From Archangium lansingense (GTDB taxonomy: Bacteria; Myxococcota; Myxococcia; Myxococcales; Myxococcaceae): a stretch of DNA of 64,000 nt. How positions within the stretch are numbered: the stretch's first letter is position 1; each line of letters begins with the position of its first letter. The stretch is taken from the NCBI RefSeq assembly GCF_026626635.1, contig NZ_JAPNKA010000001.1:11082501-11146500 (forward strand), written 5' to 3'. Position numbers and translations under genes: made by a program. Shown in pieces: positions 35,931 through 45,540 of the stretch. The notes under the pieces are model-generated. The model did not search any database. It was not told where the DNA came from and worked only from the letters and a program-made list of their open reading frames with translations.

Positions 35931-38816
35931 ATGGCGAATTTCCAGGACTCGTACCTCTCCGGCGGAAACATCGACTTCATCGAGGGGCTCTACGCGCGCT
36001 ACCTCGAGGATCCGTCCAGCGTGGACCCGAGCTGGCGCGAGTTGTTCGCGCGCAACGACGGCGCCGGCCGTCCCATCTTCAACAAGACCCTGATCGAACC
36101 GCCCGCCCCAGTAGTCCCGGGCAAAGAAGGCAAAGGTGAGGGCAAGGGCAGCAAGGCGGCCGCCGCGGTGGCGCTGGCCCCCCAGACGGCCCCCACGGTC
36201 GCCTTCGAGCAGGACATGAAGCTGCAGGCCCGGGTGGACCAGGCCATCTCGGCCTTCCGCCTGCGCGGCCACCTGCGCGCCAACCTGGATCCGCTCGGCC
36301 GGTCCCGCCCGAGCCTGGACCACACGGCCGACGTGGGCATGGTGGACGAGAAGTACTTCTCCCCCACCGAGCTGGAGCAGATGGTGGAGAGCTCCAACGT
36401 CTTCCCCGAGGCCCGGGTGAAGCTCAAGGAGCTGCTCGGCCGGCTGCACCGCACGTATACCGGCTCCATCGGCGTCGAGTTCATGCAGATGCTCGACAGC
36501 GAGCGGCGGCGCTGGCTGATGAAGCGCATGGAGTTCACCGAGAACCGCACGGCCTTCTCGGTGGACGAGCAGCGCCACATCCTCACCAAGCTCTCCTACG
36601 CCGAGGGCTTCGAGAACTTCCTGCACACCAAGTTCATCGGCGCCAAGCGCTTCGCGCTCGACGGTGGTGAGGCGCTGGTGCCCATGCTGGATGCCGTGCT
36701 CGAGGTGGGCGGCGACCTGGGGCTCAAGGAAGTCGTCATCGGCATGGCCCACCGCGGCCGCCTCAACGTGCTGACGAACACCCTGGGCAAGAAGCCGGAT
36801 CAGATCTTCAGCGAGTTCGAGGGCCCGCAGGATCCCAAGCAGCACATGGGCCGCGGCGACGTGAAGTACCACATGGGCTTCAGCTCGGACCACACCACGC
36901 GCGGCGGCAAGGGCATCCACCTGTCGCTGGCCTTCAACCCCAGCCACCTGGAGGCGGTGGATCCGGTGGTGGAGGGGCGCGTGCGCGCCAAGCAGGATCG
37001 CAGCGGGGACGGCGAGCGCACCCGGGTGATGCCGCTGCTCATCCACGGCGATGCGGCCTTCATCGGCCAGGGCGTGGTGGCCGAGACGCTCAACCTGGCG
37101 GGGCTCGAGGGCTACAAGACGGGCGGCACCCTGCACGTCGTCATCAACAACCAGGTGGGCTTCACCACCGATCCGTCCGACTCGCGCAGCTCCATCTACT
37201 CCACGGCCCTGGCGCAGATGCTGGATGTGCCCGTCTTCCACGTGAACGGGGATGACCCCGAGGCGTGCACCCACGTGGCGCGCCTGGTGGCCGAGTACCG
37301 CCAGACCTTCAAGAGCGACGTCGTCGTCGACCTCGTCTGCTACCGCCGCTACGGCCACAACGAGGGTGATGACCCCTCGTTCACCCAGCCGGCGATGTAC
37401 GAGATCATCCGCAAGCACCCCACGGTGCGCACGCTCTACGCGCAGCAGCTCGCGCAGCAGAGCCGCATCCCCGCGGAGGAGTCCGAGGCCATCAAGCAGC
37501 GCTGCATGCAGGAGTTCGACGCGGCGCTCACCCGCGCCCGCGCGGAGAGCCAGTTCAAGGAGCCCAACGCGCTGGAGGGCCTGTGGCAGCCCTACAAGGG
37601 CGGACTGCACAAGAGCGCCCCCCAGGCCACCACGGCGGTGGACAAGGAGACGCTGCGCTCGGCCCTGAAGAAGCTGTCCGAGGTGCCTGAGGGCTTCAAC
37701 GTCCACCGCGACGTGGAGCGCACGGTGCTCAAGAAGCGCCAGGGCATGCTCCAGACGGAGGAGCTGCAGTGGAGCGAGGGTGAGTCGCTCGCCTACGCCA
37801 CCCTGCTCTCCGAGGGCTACAGCATCCGCGTGAGCGGCCAGGACAGCGAGCGCGGCACCTTCAGCCACCGCCACGCCGTGCTGCACGACGTGAAGACGGC
37901 CGAGAAGTTCGTCCCGCTGCGGCAGTTCCCCACCGGCAAGGCCCGCTTCGACGTCTTCAACAGCCCCCTCTCGGAGATGGGCGTGCTGGGCTTCGAGTAC
38001 GGCTACAGCCTCGACGTGCCGGACGGCCTCACCATCTGGGAGGCCCAGTTCGGTGACTTCGCCAACGGCGCTCAAATCATCATCGACCAGTTCATCGCGG
38101 CCGGTGAGAGCAAGTGGCGGCGCCTGAGCGGCCTCACCCTGCTGCTGCCCCACGGCTACGAGGGTCAGGGCCCCGAGCACTCCAGCGCCCGTCTGGAGCG
38201 CTTCCTGAGCCTGAGCGCCGAGGACAACATCCAGGTGGCCTACCCCACCACGCCCGCGCAGATCTTCCACCTGCTGCGTCGCCAGGTGCTGCGCCCGCTG
38301 CGCAAGCCGCTGGTCATCATGTCGCCCAAGAGCCTGCTGCGCCGCCCCGAGGCGACGAGCAAGCTGGACGAGCTGGCCACCGGCACCTTCCAGGAGGTCA
38401 TCCTGGACAAGGTGGCTCCGGCCGAGGTGACGCGGCTGCTCCTGTGCTCTGGCAAGGTCTACTACGACCTGGTCAAGGCCCGGGACGAGCGCAAGGACAA
38501 CTCCATCGCCATCGTGCGCGTGGAGCAGCTCTACCCCTTCCCCTTCGACGAGCTGGCAGGCCTCGTCGCGAAGATGCCGAAGCTCACCGAGCTCTTCTGG
38601 GTGCAAGAAGAGCCCCGGAACTCGGGCGGCTGGTACTTCATGTTGCCCCGCCTGCATGACCTGGCCAACGCGCGAGGCCAGAACCCGCTGAAGGTGGGCT
38701 ACATCGGACGCGCGGAAGCCGCCAGCCCCGCCACGGGCTTCCCGCAGACGCACAACCTGGAGCAGCAGCTCATCGTCGAGGAAGCCATCCTCCGAGGAAC
38801 CAAGAATGGCCGTTGA
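35931..38816 (+). CDS. sucA: 2-oxoglutarate dehydrogenase E1 component
   Basis: 961 residues. The E1o N-terminus FQDSYLSGGNIDFIEGLYAR carries the E2-binding segment; thiamine diphosphate and active-site regions are HRGRLNVLTNTLGK, GDVKYHMGFSSDH, NPSHLEAVDPVVEG, HGDAAFIGQGVVAE and VVDLVCYRRYGHNEGDDPSF. The pyrimidine-binding half follows (RGTFSHRHAVLHD, LSEMGVLGFEYGYSL, HGYEGQGPEHSSARLERFL). It decarboxylates 2-oxoglutarate in the TCA cycle. The stop overlaps the start of sucB by 11 bases, so the two enzymes are co-translated. Confidence 0.97.
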   Translation: MANFQDSYLSGGNIDFIEGLYARYLEDPSSVDPSWRELFARNDGAGRPIFNKTLIEPPAPVVPGKEGKGEGKGSKAAAAVALAPQTAPTVAFEQDMKLQARVDQAISAFRLRGHLRANLDPLGRSRPSLDHTADVGMVDEKYFSPTELEQMVESSNVFPEARVKLKELLGRLHRTYTGSIGVEFMQMLDSERRRWLMKRMEFTENRTAFSVDEQRHILTKLSYAEGFENFLHTKFIGAKRFALDGGEALVPMLDAVLEVGGDLGLKEVVIGMAHRGRLNVLTNTLGKKPDQIFSEFEGPQDPKQHMGRGDVKYHMGFSSDHTTRGGKGIHLSLAFNPSHLEAVDPVVEGRVRAKQDRSGDGERTRVMPLLIHGDAAFIGQGVVAETLNLAGLEGYKTGGTLHVVINNQVGFTTDPSDSRSSIYSTALAQMLDVPVFHVNGDDPEACTHVARLVAEYRQTFKSDVVVDLVCYRRYGHNEGDDPSFTQPAMYEIIRKHPTVRTLYAQQLAQQSRIPAEESEAIKQRCMQEFDAALTRARAESQFKEPNALEGLWQPYKGGLHKSAPQATTAVDKETLRSALKKLSEVPEGFNVHRDVERTVLKKRQGMLQTEELQWSEGESLAYATLLSEGYSIRVSGQDSERGTFSHRHAVLHDVKTAEKFVPLRQFPTGKARFDVFNSPLSEMGVLGFEYGYSLDVPDGLTIWEAQFGDFANGAQIIIDQFIAAGESKWRRLSGLTLLLPHGYEGQGPEHSSARLERFLSLSAEDNIQVAYPTTPAQIFHLLRRQVLRPLRKPLVIMSPKSLLRRPEATSKLDELATGTFQEVILDKVAPAEVTRLLLCSGKVYYDLVKARDERKDNSIAIVRVEQLYPFPFDELAGLVAKMPKLTELFWVQEEPRNSGGWYFMLPRLHDLANARGQNPLKVGYIGRAEAASPATGFPQTHNLEQQLIVEEAILRGTKNGR

Positions 38817-40017
38817 ACTGAAAGTCCCGCCCCTGGGCGAGTCCATCACTGAAGCCGTCGTCGGGAAGTGGAACAAGAAGAAGGGCGAGGCGGTGTCCGC
38901 CGACGAGCCCCTCGTCGTCCTGGAGACCGACAAGGTCACCATCGACGTGCCCTCCCCCGCCGCCGGCTCCATCGCCACCATCGCCTTCAACGAGGGCGAC
39001 AAGGTGCGCGTGGGTGACGTGCTGGGCACCATCGAGGCCGGCGCTGGCGCCACCGCCACCGCTCCCCAGGCCCCGGCCGCCGCTCCCGCAGCCGCTCCGG
39101 CTCCCGCAGCCGCCGCTGCTTCCGCCGGCTCCGACGTCCGCATGACGCCCACCGCCCGGAAGATCGTCGAGGAGAACAAGCTCGACGTCGCCCAGCTCAA
39201 GGGCAGCGGCACCGGCGGCCGCATCACCAAGGAGGACGCGCTCGGTCAGCTCAACCGCCCGGCCGAGGCCCCTGCCCAGCGTGCTCCGGCCGCCCCCTCC
39301 GGCCCGCGCCCGCGCGCCGACCGCGAGGAGCGCGTGAAGATGACGCCGCTGCGCCGCCGCGTCGCCGAGCGCCTCGTCCAGGCCCAGTCCACCGCCGCCA
39401 TCCTCACCACCTTCAACGAGGTGGACATGGGCGCGGTGATGGACCTGCGCAAGCAGCACCAGGAGAAGTTCCTGGCCCGTCATGGCGTGAAGCTCGGCTT
39501 CATGAGCTTCTTCATCCGCGCCGCCGTCGAGGCCCTCAAGGCCTTCCCCCAGGTGAACGCGGAGATCGACGGCGACGACGTCGTCTTCAAGCACTACTAC
39601 GACATCGGCGTGGCGGTGAGCGGCAGCCGCGGCCTCGTCGTCCCCGTGGTGCGCGACGCCGACACCCAGTCCATGGCCGAGCTGGAGAAGAAGGTCGGCG
39701 ACTACGGCACCCGCGCGCGCAACGACAAGCTCACGCTCGCCGAGCTGCAGGGCGGCACCTTCACCATCACCAACGGCGGCATCTTCGGCTCGATGCTCTC
39801 CACCCCCATCATCAACCCGCCTCAGACGGGCATCCTGGGGATGCACAACATCGTGGATCGCCCCGTGGCCCGCAACGGCCAGGTCGTCATCCGGCCCATC
39901 ATGTACCTGGCCCTCTCCTACGACCACCGCCTCATCGACGGCCGCGAGGCCGTGCAGTTCCTCGTCCGCATCAAGGACTGCATCGAGGATCCCACTCGGC
40001 TCCTGCTGGAAATTTGA
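38806..40017 (+). CDS. sucB: Dihydrolipoyllysine-residue succinyltransferase (E2o)
   Basis: 403 residues. Lipoyl domain at the N-terminus with the lipoylated Lys in VLETDKVTIDVPSPAAG; Ala/Pro-rich hinge (about 80-110); E1/E3-binding domain (MTPTARKIVEENKLDVAQLK, GTGGRITKEDAL); then the catalytic domain with YYDIGVAVSGSRGLVVPVVR and the active-site YDHRLIDGREAVQFL. It forms the core of the 2-oxoglutarate dehydrogenase complex. Initiation within the end of sucA is preceded by CGAGGA. The E3 subunit gene is not in the window; a hairpin terminator follows. Confidence 0.97.
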   Translation: MAVELKVPPLGESITEAVVGKWNKKKGEAVSADEPLVVLETDKVTIDVPSPAAGSIATIAFNEGDKVRVGDVLGTIEAGAGATATAPQAPAAAPAAAPAPAAAAASAGSDVRMTPTARKIVEENKLDVAQLKGSGTGGRITKEDALGQLNRPAEAPAQRAPAAPSGPRPRADREERVKMTPLRRRVAERLVQAQSTAAILTTFNEVDMGAVMDLRKQHQEKFLARHGVKLGFMSFFIRAAVEALKAFPQVNAEIDGDDVVFKHYYDIGVAVSGSRGLVVPVVRDADTQSMAELEKKVGDYGTRARNDKLTLAELQGGTFTITNGGIFGSMLSTPIINPPQTGILGMHNIVDRPVARNGQVVIRPIMYLALSYDHRLIDGREAVQFLVRIKDCIEDPTRLLLEI

Positions 40018-40049
40018 AAACCCGCTAAACGGCACCAAGCAGGAAAACA

Positions 40050-40081
40050 GGGCAGCCGACTAGACAGGCGCTCGGCTGCCC
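40050..40081 (+). terminator. Hairpin terminator after sucB
   Basis: GGGCAGCCGA pairs with TCGGCTGCCC over a 12-base loop, 33 bases after the sucB stop. There is no T-run, but the stem is long and perfect. It separates sucAB from the cold-shock gene. Confidence 0.6.
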
Positions 40082-40163
40082 GCCTACAACTTCACTTGTC
40101 ACCCGACGGACGGGGGACGGGAGAACGAGCCGGCCAGGCGCTGGCTCCTGACAAGGAAGCACA

Positions 40164-40367
40164 ATGGCAACTGGTACCGTGAAGTGGTTCAACGACGCGA
40201 AGGGCTTCGGATTCATCGTGCAGGACGGTGGGGGCGAGGACGTGTTCTGCCACCACACCGCCATCAACATGGATGGGTTCCGGACCCTCGCCGAGGGGCA
40301 GAAGGTGGAGTTCGAGCTGGCCAAGGGCCCCAAAGGCCTGCAGGCGCAGAACGTTCGCGCGGTCTGA
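40164..40367 (+). CDS. Cold-shock domain protein (CspA family)
   Basis: 67 residues, the standard size. RNP1 KGFGFI (in NDAKGFGFIVQDG) and RNP2-like VFCHHTAI are in place; the usual VFVHHSAI is VFCHHTAI here. N-terminal MATGTVKWFN is typical. It binds single-stranded RNA and DNA and melts RNA secondary structure. AAGGAAG precedes the start, in a leader of about 80 bases after the sucB terminator. A rho-independent terminator follows the gene. Confidence 0.95.
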   Translation: MATGTVKWFNDAKGFGFIVQDGGGEDVFCHHTAINMDGFRTLAEGQKVEFELAKGPKGLQAQNVRAV

Positions 40368-40407
40368 CTCCGCCCCGAGCCACTACGTTACCGATAGGTG
40401 GCCTCGG

Positions 40408-40450
40408 AAAAAGGCCCGGCATCCCAAAGGGGAGCCGGGCCTTTCTCTTT
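40408..40450 (+). terminator. Rho-independent terminator after the cold-shock gene
   Basis: AAAGGCCCGGC pairs exactly with GCCGGGCCTTT across a 13-base loop and is followed by CTCTTT. It lies 40 bases after the cold-shock stop, and the A-flank could also serve the convergent peptidase gene. Confidence 0.85.
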
Positions 40451-40469
40451 GCGGGCTCGTCCCCCGCGC

Positions 40470-42683
40470 CTACTTCGCCAGGTGCCGCTTGAAGTGGTTC
40501 ATCACCCACTCGTACTGGCGCTGGGTGACGAGCGGATCCGGCACCATGTGCGTGAGGCCACTCAGGGGCAGCAGCTCATGCGGCTTGCCTGCGCGGAAGA
40601 GCGCGTCGGAGAGCTTGAGCGTGTGGAAGAAGTAGACGTTGTCGTCCGCGGTGCCGTGGATGAGCAGCAGCGGGGAGATGGGCTTGGAGGTGTCGCGGGC
40701 GTAGGTGAGCACTGAGCTCTTCTCGTAGGCCTCGGGGTGCTGCTGGGGCAGGCCGAGGTAGCGCTCGGTGTAGTGGGTGTCGTAGTCGAGCCAGTCCACC
40801 ACCGGGGCACCAGCCACGGCAGCCTTGAAGACGTCCGGGCGCTTGAGGGCAGCAAGCGCGCCCATGTAGCCACCGAAGCTCCAGCCTTCGATTCCCACGC
40901 GCTGCAGGTCCACCTCGGGCACCACGGCGGCGAGCGCCTGGACGGCGGCGGCCTGGTCCTCCAGCGTCACGCCAGAGAAGTCGAGGTGCACGGCGCGCTG
41001 CCACTTGGAGCCACGCAGCGGGGTACCCCGACCATCGAAGCGAGCGATGAGGAAGCCCTGGTCCGCCATCCACTGCGACAGCAGGTGCGCGGCCATGGAC
41101 TTGTGGACGACGGTGACGGTGGGGCCGGCGTACACCTCGACGATGGTGGGCAGCTTCTGGCCGGGCTTTGCGTTGCGCGGGCGCACCAGCGAGGAGTGGA
41201 ACTTCAGCGGGCCCACCTCGCGGTACTCGACGACGGGGACGAAGCCGGGCTCCACCGCCACCGAGGGCAGCTCGCCCACGCGGGTACCGTCCCCGCGCAC
41301 CACGTAGGTGCGGGGCATGGACGTGGGGCTCGAGTGGGTGATGACGGCCAGGTTGCCGGACCGGGCGACGCTGCCGCCCTCGATGGCCTCGCCGGTGGTG
41401 CCGGGACGCACCTGCTCCGGGGCGCCGCCGTCCTTCACGCGCCACAGGTAGCTCTCGGTGGGGTTGGGGCCGCCCACGAAGTAGAGGGTGCGCTCCTTCT
41501 CGATGTAGCGCGCGAGGTTGCGGAAGCCCGCCTCCGGCTTCACCAGCGAGCGCGCGAGGCTGCCATCCGCATTGCGCAGCTCCACCTCGGGACCGCCGTT
41601 GCGCTCGGTGTGCCAGAGGAAGCCGCCGCCATCCTCCAGCCACACCGGGAAGGTCTGCTCCAGCTCGAGCCAGGCCGCATCCTTCTCGGTGAGCAGCTCC
41701 CGCGTCTTGCCGCTGGCCACGTCCACCGCGAGCAGCTTCTCCTCCGTCTGCGTGCGGTTCTGCACCAGCACCGTCAGGGGACCCTTCTTCGGCCACATCA
41801 CCGTGGCCAGGTACGGGTACTTCTCCGCGTCCCACTGCACCCAGACCGTCTTGCCGCCCGTGACGGGGGTGATGCCCAGGCGCACCTTCGCGTTGTTCTT
41901 CCCCGGCCGCGGATAGGAGTAGTCCTCCGAGCCCTTCTCCGGGTGCATCACGTCGATGATGGAGAGCTTCTCCACCTCCGCGGTGTCCGACTCGGTGTAG
42001 GCGATGAACTTCGCATCCGGGCTCCACCACCAGCCGGAGAAGCGGCTCATCTCCTCCTGGGCGACGAACTCGGCCAGGCCGTGCGTCTTCGCCGGGGTAC
42101 CACCGCTGGTGACGCGGTGCTCCTTGTTGGTGGCCAGCTCGATGCGGAAGACGTCGTTGTCCCGCACGTACGCCACATGCTGGCCGTCCGCGGAGAAGCG
42201 CGGATCAATGACGCCCGGGCCCGTCTTCAGCTCGGTGGACTTCCCGGTGGCGCGCTCGACCAGGTAGAGCTTGCCGGAGAGCGGCACCAGAATCCGCGTG
42301 CCATCCTCGGACAGCTGGTACGAGGTGAAGCCCTTGGCGCTCACGCGCATGCGCTCGCGGCGGGCCTTCTCCTCGGGGGAGAGCGTCTCCTCGGCGCCCT
42401 TGAGGATGGCCTCGGGGGTGAGCACTTCCTTCGTCTCACCGGTGGCCACGTCGAAGGCGAAGAGGGTCTGGATGGGCGCGCGGGGCTGGCCACGCAGGAA
42501 GAGAACGGTCTTCTCGTCGGGGGTGATGCGGGGGTTGACGGGACGCCCGCTCATGAAGCGGCGCGTCTCCGCGTAGTCCCGCAGAAAGGCATCTTGCGAG
42601 GCGGTCATGGTCTTGGCGGATGGCTGCTGGGCGAGGACGGGGGCGCTCGTCAAAAGGAGCGCGGCTGCGAGCAGGATGCGCAT
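40470..42683 (-). CDS. S9-family prolyl oligopeptidase-like peptidase (DPP IV type), secreted
   Basis: 737 residues from the ATG at 42683 with signal peptide MRILLAAALLLTSAPVLAQQ. The first two thirds are the DPPIV_N beta-propeller (FSGWWWSPDAKFIAYTESDT, PYLATVMWPKKGPLTVLVQN); the C-terminal hydrolase has the nucleophile in GWSFGGYMGALAAL, the Asp in IHGTADDNVYFFHT and the His in SGLTHMVPDP. Dipeptidyl peptidases of this kind trim proline-containing dipeptides from peptides outside the cytoplasm and suit a predatory, proteolytic life style. Divergent from the UPF0489 gene. Confidence 0.93.
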   Translation of the reverse strand: MRILLAAALLLTSAPVLAQQPSAKTMTASQDAFLRDYAETRRFMSGRPVNPRITPDEKTVLFLRGQPRAPIQTLFAFDVATGETKEVLTPEAILKGAEETLSPEEKARRERMRVSAKGFTSYQLSEDGTRILVPLSGKLYLVERATGKSTELKTGPGVIDPRFSADGQHVAYVRDNDVFRIELATNKEHRVTSGGTPAKTHGLAEFVAQEEMSRFSGWWWSPDAKFIAYTESDTAEVEKLSIIDVMHPEKGSEDYSYPRPGKNNAKVRLGITPVTGGKTVWVQWDAEKYPYLATVMWPKKGPLTVLVQNRTQTEEKLLAVDVASGKTRELLTEKDAAWLELEQTFPVWLEDGGGFLWHTERNGGPEVELRNADGSLARSLVKPEAGFRNLARYIEKERTLYFVGGPNPTESYLWRVKDGGAPEQVRPGTTGEAIEGGSVARSGNLAVITHSSPTSMPRTYVVRGDGTRVGELPSVAVEPGFVPVVEYREVGPLKFHSSLVRPRNAKPGQKLPTIVEVYAGPTVTVVHKSMAAHLLSQWMADQGFLIARFDGRGTPLRGSKWQRAVHLDFSGVTLEDQAAAVQALAAVVPEVDLQRVGIEGWSFGGYMGALAALKRPDVFKAAVAGAPVVDWLDYDTHYTERYLGLPQQHPEAYEKSSVLTYARDTSKPISPLLLIHGTADDNVYFFHTLKLSDALFRAGKPHELLPLSGLTHMVPDPLVTQRQYEWVMNHFKRHLAK

Positions 42684-42801
42684 GCGTGGCTGGCGCCCGT
42701 GAGGCGGGCGTTCCCTCCTTTGAGGTAGGAAGCGCGAGCAGCCTACACTCCTGGCGGCGCGCGGCCCGCCAAATGCCGTGCGCGGACGGTTATTCCCAGT
42801 G

Positions 42802-43566
42802 ATGGACGAATCCCAGAAGCACCTGCGTCTTGCGGGCATCATTCGGTTGTCGCTCGGCGGCGGGCGGGGGCCAACGGACGCGTACGTGTTCGACCCGCAC
42901 CGGCTGGCATTGCCCGCGTGGGCCTGCGCGTTGGAGGACGGGCCGGCGGCGCTGCTGGTGACGCTGGATCGGCACCTGGACCTGGTGGTGCCCCAGGCGC
43001 CGGCAGCAGTGCCGGACCGCTCGGCGGGGCTGCGGGCCCTGGACGAGCACGCGCGCTGGTCGCTGGACGTGCGCAACTACGATCATGTGCTGGCGGCGAT
43101 GGAGGCAGGGCTGGTGGGCGACGCACTGGTGATCGCCCGGGGACGGCCCCGAGGCACCTTCGCGGGAGACGTCTACGTGGACACGCGGGGGCGCTCGCAC
43201 CGGCTGGTGGTGGTACCGACGGTGGACCGGGCGGCGGAGGCCTTCAACTCGCCCGCCCCCGGTGACGCGGTGCGGGACGTGCTGGAGTCCGCCGAGCGCA
43301 TCCTCCTGGACGTGGACCTGGACTGCTTCACCAGCCTGAGCGACGCGGACCCGACCACGGTGCTGCCCTGGCCCCGAGGTGTCATCCGGGAGTACCTCCT
43401 GCCACCGGACTCGGAGTCCTTCTGGGAGGCACTGCTGAGCAGGTGCGTCGCGCTGACGCTGGCGCGCGAGCCTCATCACTGTGGGGGGCTGCTGGCATCG
43501 GGGGAGCTCTTCCGGGATGTGGCCGAAGTGCTCTTCCGGGAGCTGCTGCACACGCCCCCGCCCTGA
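42802..43566 (+). CDS. UPF0489-family (arginase-like fold) protein
   Basis: 254 residues from ATG 42802 (MDESQKHLRLAGIIRLSLGG). The acidic patch ILLDVDLDCFTSLSD is the hallmark of UPF0489 (C5orf22-like), related to the arginase/ureohydrolase fold; LLVTLDRHLDLVV and EPHHCGGLLASGEL are further metal-site-like segments. Whether it has hydrolase activity is not known. No signal peptide. It is divergent from the peptidase gene by about 120 bp. Confidence 0.75.
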   Translation: MDESQKHLRLAGIIRLSLGGGRGPTDAYVFDPHRLALPAWACALEDGPAALLVTLDRHLDLVVPQAPAAVPDRSAGLRALDEHARWSLDVRNYDHVLAAMEAGLVGDALVIARGRPRGTFAGDVYVDTRGRSHRLVVVPTVDRAAEAFNSPAPGDAVRDVLESAERILLDVDLDCFTSLSDADPTTVLPWPRGVIREYLLPPDSESFWEALLSRCVALTLAREPHHCGGLLASGELFRDVAEVLFRELLHTPPP

Positions 43567-43720
43567 TTTTCCTTTTTCCCAGTTTTCCTCTATTTGAAGA
43601 CGGGCGGGCCCTTCGGGATTACCATCTGGCCCGATAGGGAAGCATCCAGGCAGGCGCCAAGATTTCTTCCCGCGCCCCTCCATTCCGCCCCCCTCCCTCT
43701 GGGAGAATGGCCCCCGCCTC

Positions 43721-45538
43721 ATGAACGGCTCGCCCCCGCAGAAGGTCATTCCCCCGCAGCTCGCCCGACGAATCCATTTCGTCGTGCTGGCGTGGCTCAC
43801 CCCCTCCGCGCCCATCGCCGGATACCTCCTCGCGTTGTCGCTGGGGTTGTCGGCCGAGGACCACCTCTGGGCCCTGACGCATGTGCTCCCGGTCGTCTTC
43901 GTGGTGGCGGCCTTCCTCATCCCCTGGGTGGGAATCTCCTCGCTGCTGCGGAGCAACATCCCCACGTGGCCTGACGAGCCACCGCAAGAGCGACTCGCCC
44001 GCCTGCAGATGCTGCCCTGGAAGCTTGCCTTCGTGGGGACCCAGGCCCCTGCCCTCCTGGGCGGCCTCATCTATGTCGTCCCGTTGGTCGTGCGCACCGG
44101 CAAGCATCCCGTGATGATCGGGCTCGGGTTCCTGGTGGCCGCCACCATCGGCCAGGTGCTGGCACTGCCCGTGGGCATCAAGCTCGAACAGATGTTGATG
44201 CCGCTCGTGGTCGAGGAGCGCAACCGCCTGCGGGTGCATGCCAGCGGACGGGGGCTCTTCTGGCCGAGGCAGCGCTGGTTCCTGCCCTACGTGTTCGCCG
44301 CCACCCTGACGAGCACCCTGGTGCTCACGGGAGTGGTGTTCATCCTGCAGACGCTCGAGCTGCGCGACCAGCAGATGCGCGCCGTGCTCGCGGACCCGGC
44401 CATCTCCAAGGCCCAGGGCGAGCTGATCGCCGAGAAGCTGCACGGCTTCAGCGACTCCCTGCTCTCGACGATGGGCCCGCCACTGCTGACCCTGGGGGCG
44501 TTCGTGCTGATCGTCCTGTCGCTCTCCGCCTGGATGCTGGCACGCCGCCAGGTGCGCGCGACGGCGGCGGTGCTGGAAGCCGTCGAGGCCCTGGCCAAGG
44601 GCGCCCCCTGCGCTCCGCAGTGGGCCTCCACCGATGAGATGGGAGACCTCGCGGCGGGCATGGTCACGGTGCTGGAGCGACTGCAGGAGATTCCCACCCG
44701 CCTCCAGGCCTCGGCCACCATGCTGCTGTCGGCGAGTACGGCGCTCGGCTCCGCGAGCAACCAGCAGCGTCAGCGCCTGTCCGAGCAGGCCGCCATGCTG
44801 CAGCAGGCCCAGCTCACCTCGGAGGAGATTCGCACCACCTCCGAGCTGGCCTCCCACAAGGCCGAGAGCGTGCTGAGCGTGGCGGGCCACGCCGGACAGC
44901 TCGGCCAGTACGGCGAGGAGGCGCTGGATAGAACCCTGACGGGCCTGAACACCATCCGCGACTTCGTGGACGGCATCCGCGGCAAGGTGCTGCGGCTGCA
45001 GGAGAGCGCCACGCAGATTGCCCACATCGCCGTCACGGTGAAGGACCTGGCGGACCAGTCCCACCTGCTGGCGCTCAATGCCTCCATCGAGGCCGCGCGC
45101 GCGGGAGACCAGGGGGCGGGCTTCGCCGTGGTGGCCAGCGAGATTCGCAAGCTGGCGGATCAGACCATCCGGGAGAACGCCCTCATCCGCAAGAGCCTGC
45201 TGGACATCGGCACCGCCATCCGGGACGTGGTCTCCATGAGCGAGCAGGGCGCGCTGCAGGTGGAGGGCGGCCTGGAGATGGTGAAGTCCTCGGGCAACAA
45301 CCTGCGCGAGATGTCGTTCATCATCCAGGAGAACGCCGCGGCCGTGCGGCAGATCGCCGTCGCGGTGAACCAGCAGAACACGGGCATCTCGCACATCTTC
45401 AATGCCATCGCTCACATCTCGGCCGGCATGGACGAGACGATGAAGCGGCTGGACACCACCCTGCAGGCCACCGAGACGCTTCAGGCCGTCACCCGCGAGG
45501 TGACGGAGATCGCCCGCCGCTACCAGCTCAACCGCTGA
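43721..45538 (+). CDS. Methyl-accepting chemotaxis protein with six-TM sensory module
   Basis: 605 residues. Six predicted membrane helices fill residues about 18-280 (AWLTPSAPIAGYLLALSLGL, LPVVFVVAAFLIPWVGI, GTQAPALLGGLIYVVPLVV, MIGLGFLVAATIGQVLALPV, FAATLTSTLVLTGVVFIL, LLTLGAFVLIVLSLSAWML). A HAMP-like linker and a cytoplasmic signalling coil with the MCP tip AGDQGAGFAVVASEIRKLAD follow. The cytoplasmic part is closely related to the MCP at 26794, so this orphan receptor may feed the same CheA. A T-rich stretch lies upstream. Confidence 0.88.
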   Translation: MNGSPPQKVIPPQLARRIHFVVLAWLTPSAPIAGYLLALSLGLSAEDHLWALTHVLPVVFVVAAFLIPWVGISSLLRSNIPTWPDEPPQERLARLQMLPWKLAFVGTQAPALLGGLIYVVPLVVRTGKHPVMIGLGFLVAATIGQVLALPVGIKLEQMLMPLVVEERNRLRVHASGRGLFWPRQRWFLPYVFAATLTSTLVLTGVVFILQTLELRDQQMRAVLADPAISKAQGELIAEKLHGFSDSLLSTMGPPLLTLGAFVLIVLSLSAWMLARRQVRATAAVLEAVEALAKGAPCAPQWASTDEMGDLAAGMVTVLERLQEIPTRLQASATMLLSASTALGSASNQQRQRLSEQAAMLQQAQLTSEEIRTTSELASHKAESVLSVAGHAGQLGQYGEEALDRTLTGLNTIRDFVDGIRGKVLRLQESATQIAHIAVTVKDLADQSHLLALNASIEAARAGDQGAGFAVVASEIRKLADQTIRENALIRKSLLDIGTAIRDVVSMSEQGALQVEGGLEMVKSSGNNLREMSFIIQENAAAVRQIAVAVNQQNTGISHIFNAIAHISAGMDETMKRLDTTLQATETLQAVTREVTEIARRYQLNR

Positions 45539-45540
45539 GG

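Noticed and set aside
35871..39230. 1119-codon open frame on the minus strand
   Set aside because: Exactly antisense to sucA and part of sucB; composition is that of an antisense shadow in GC-rich codons and sucA is beyond doubt.
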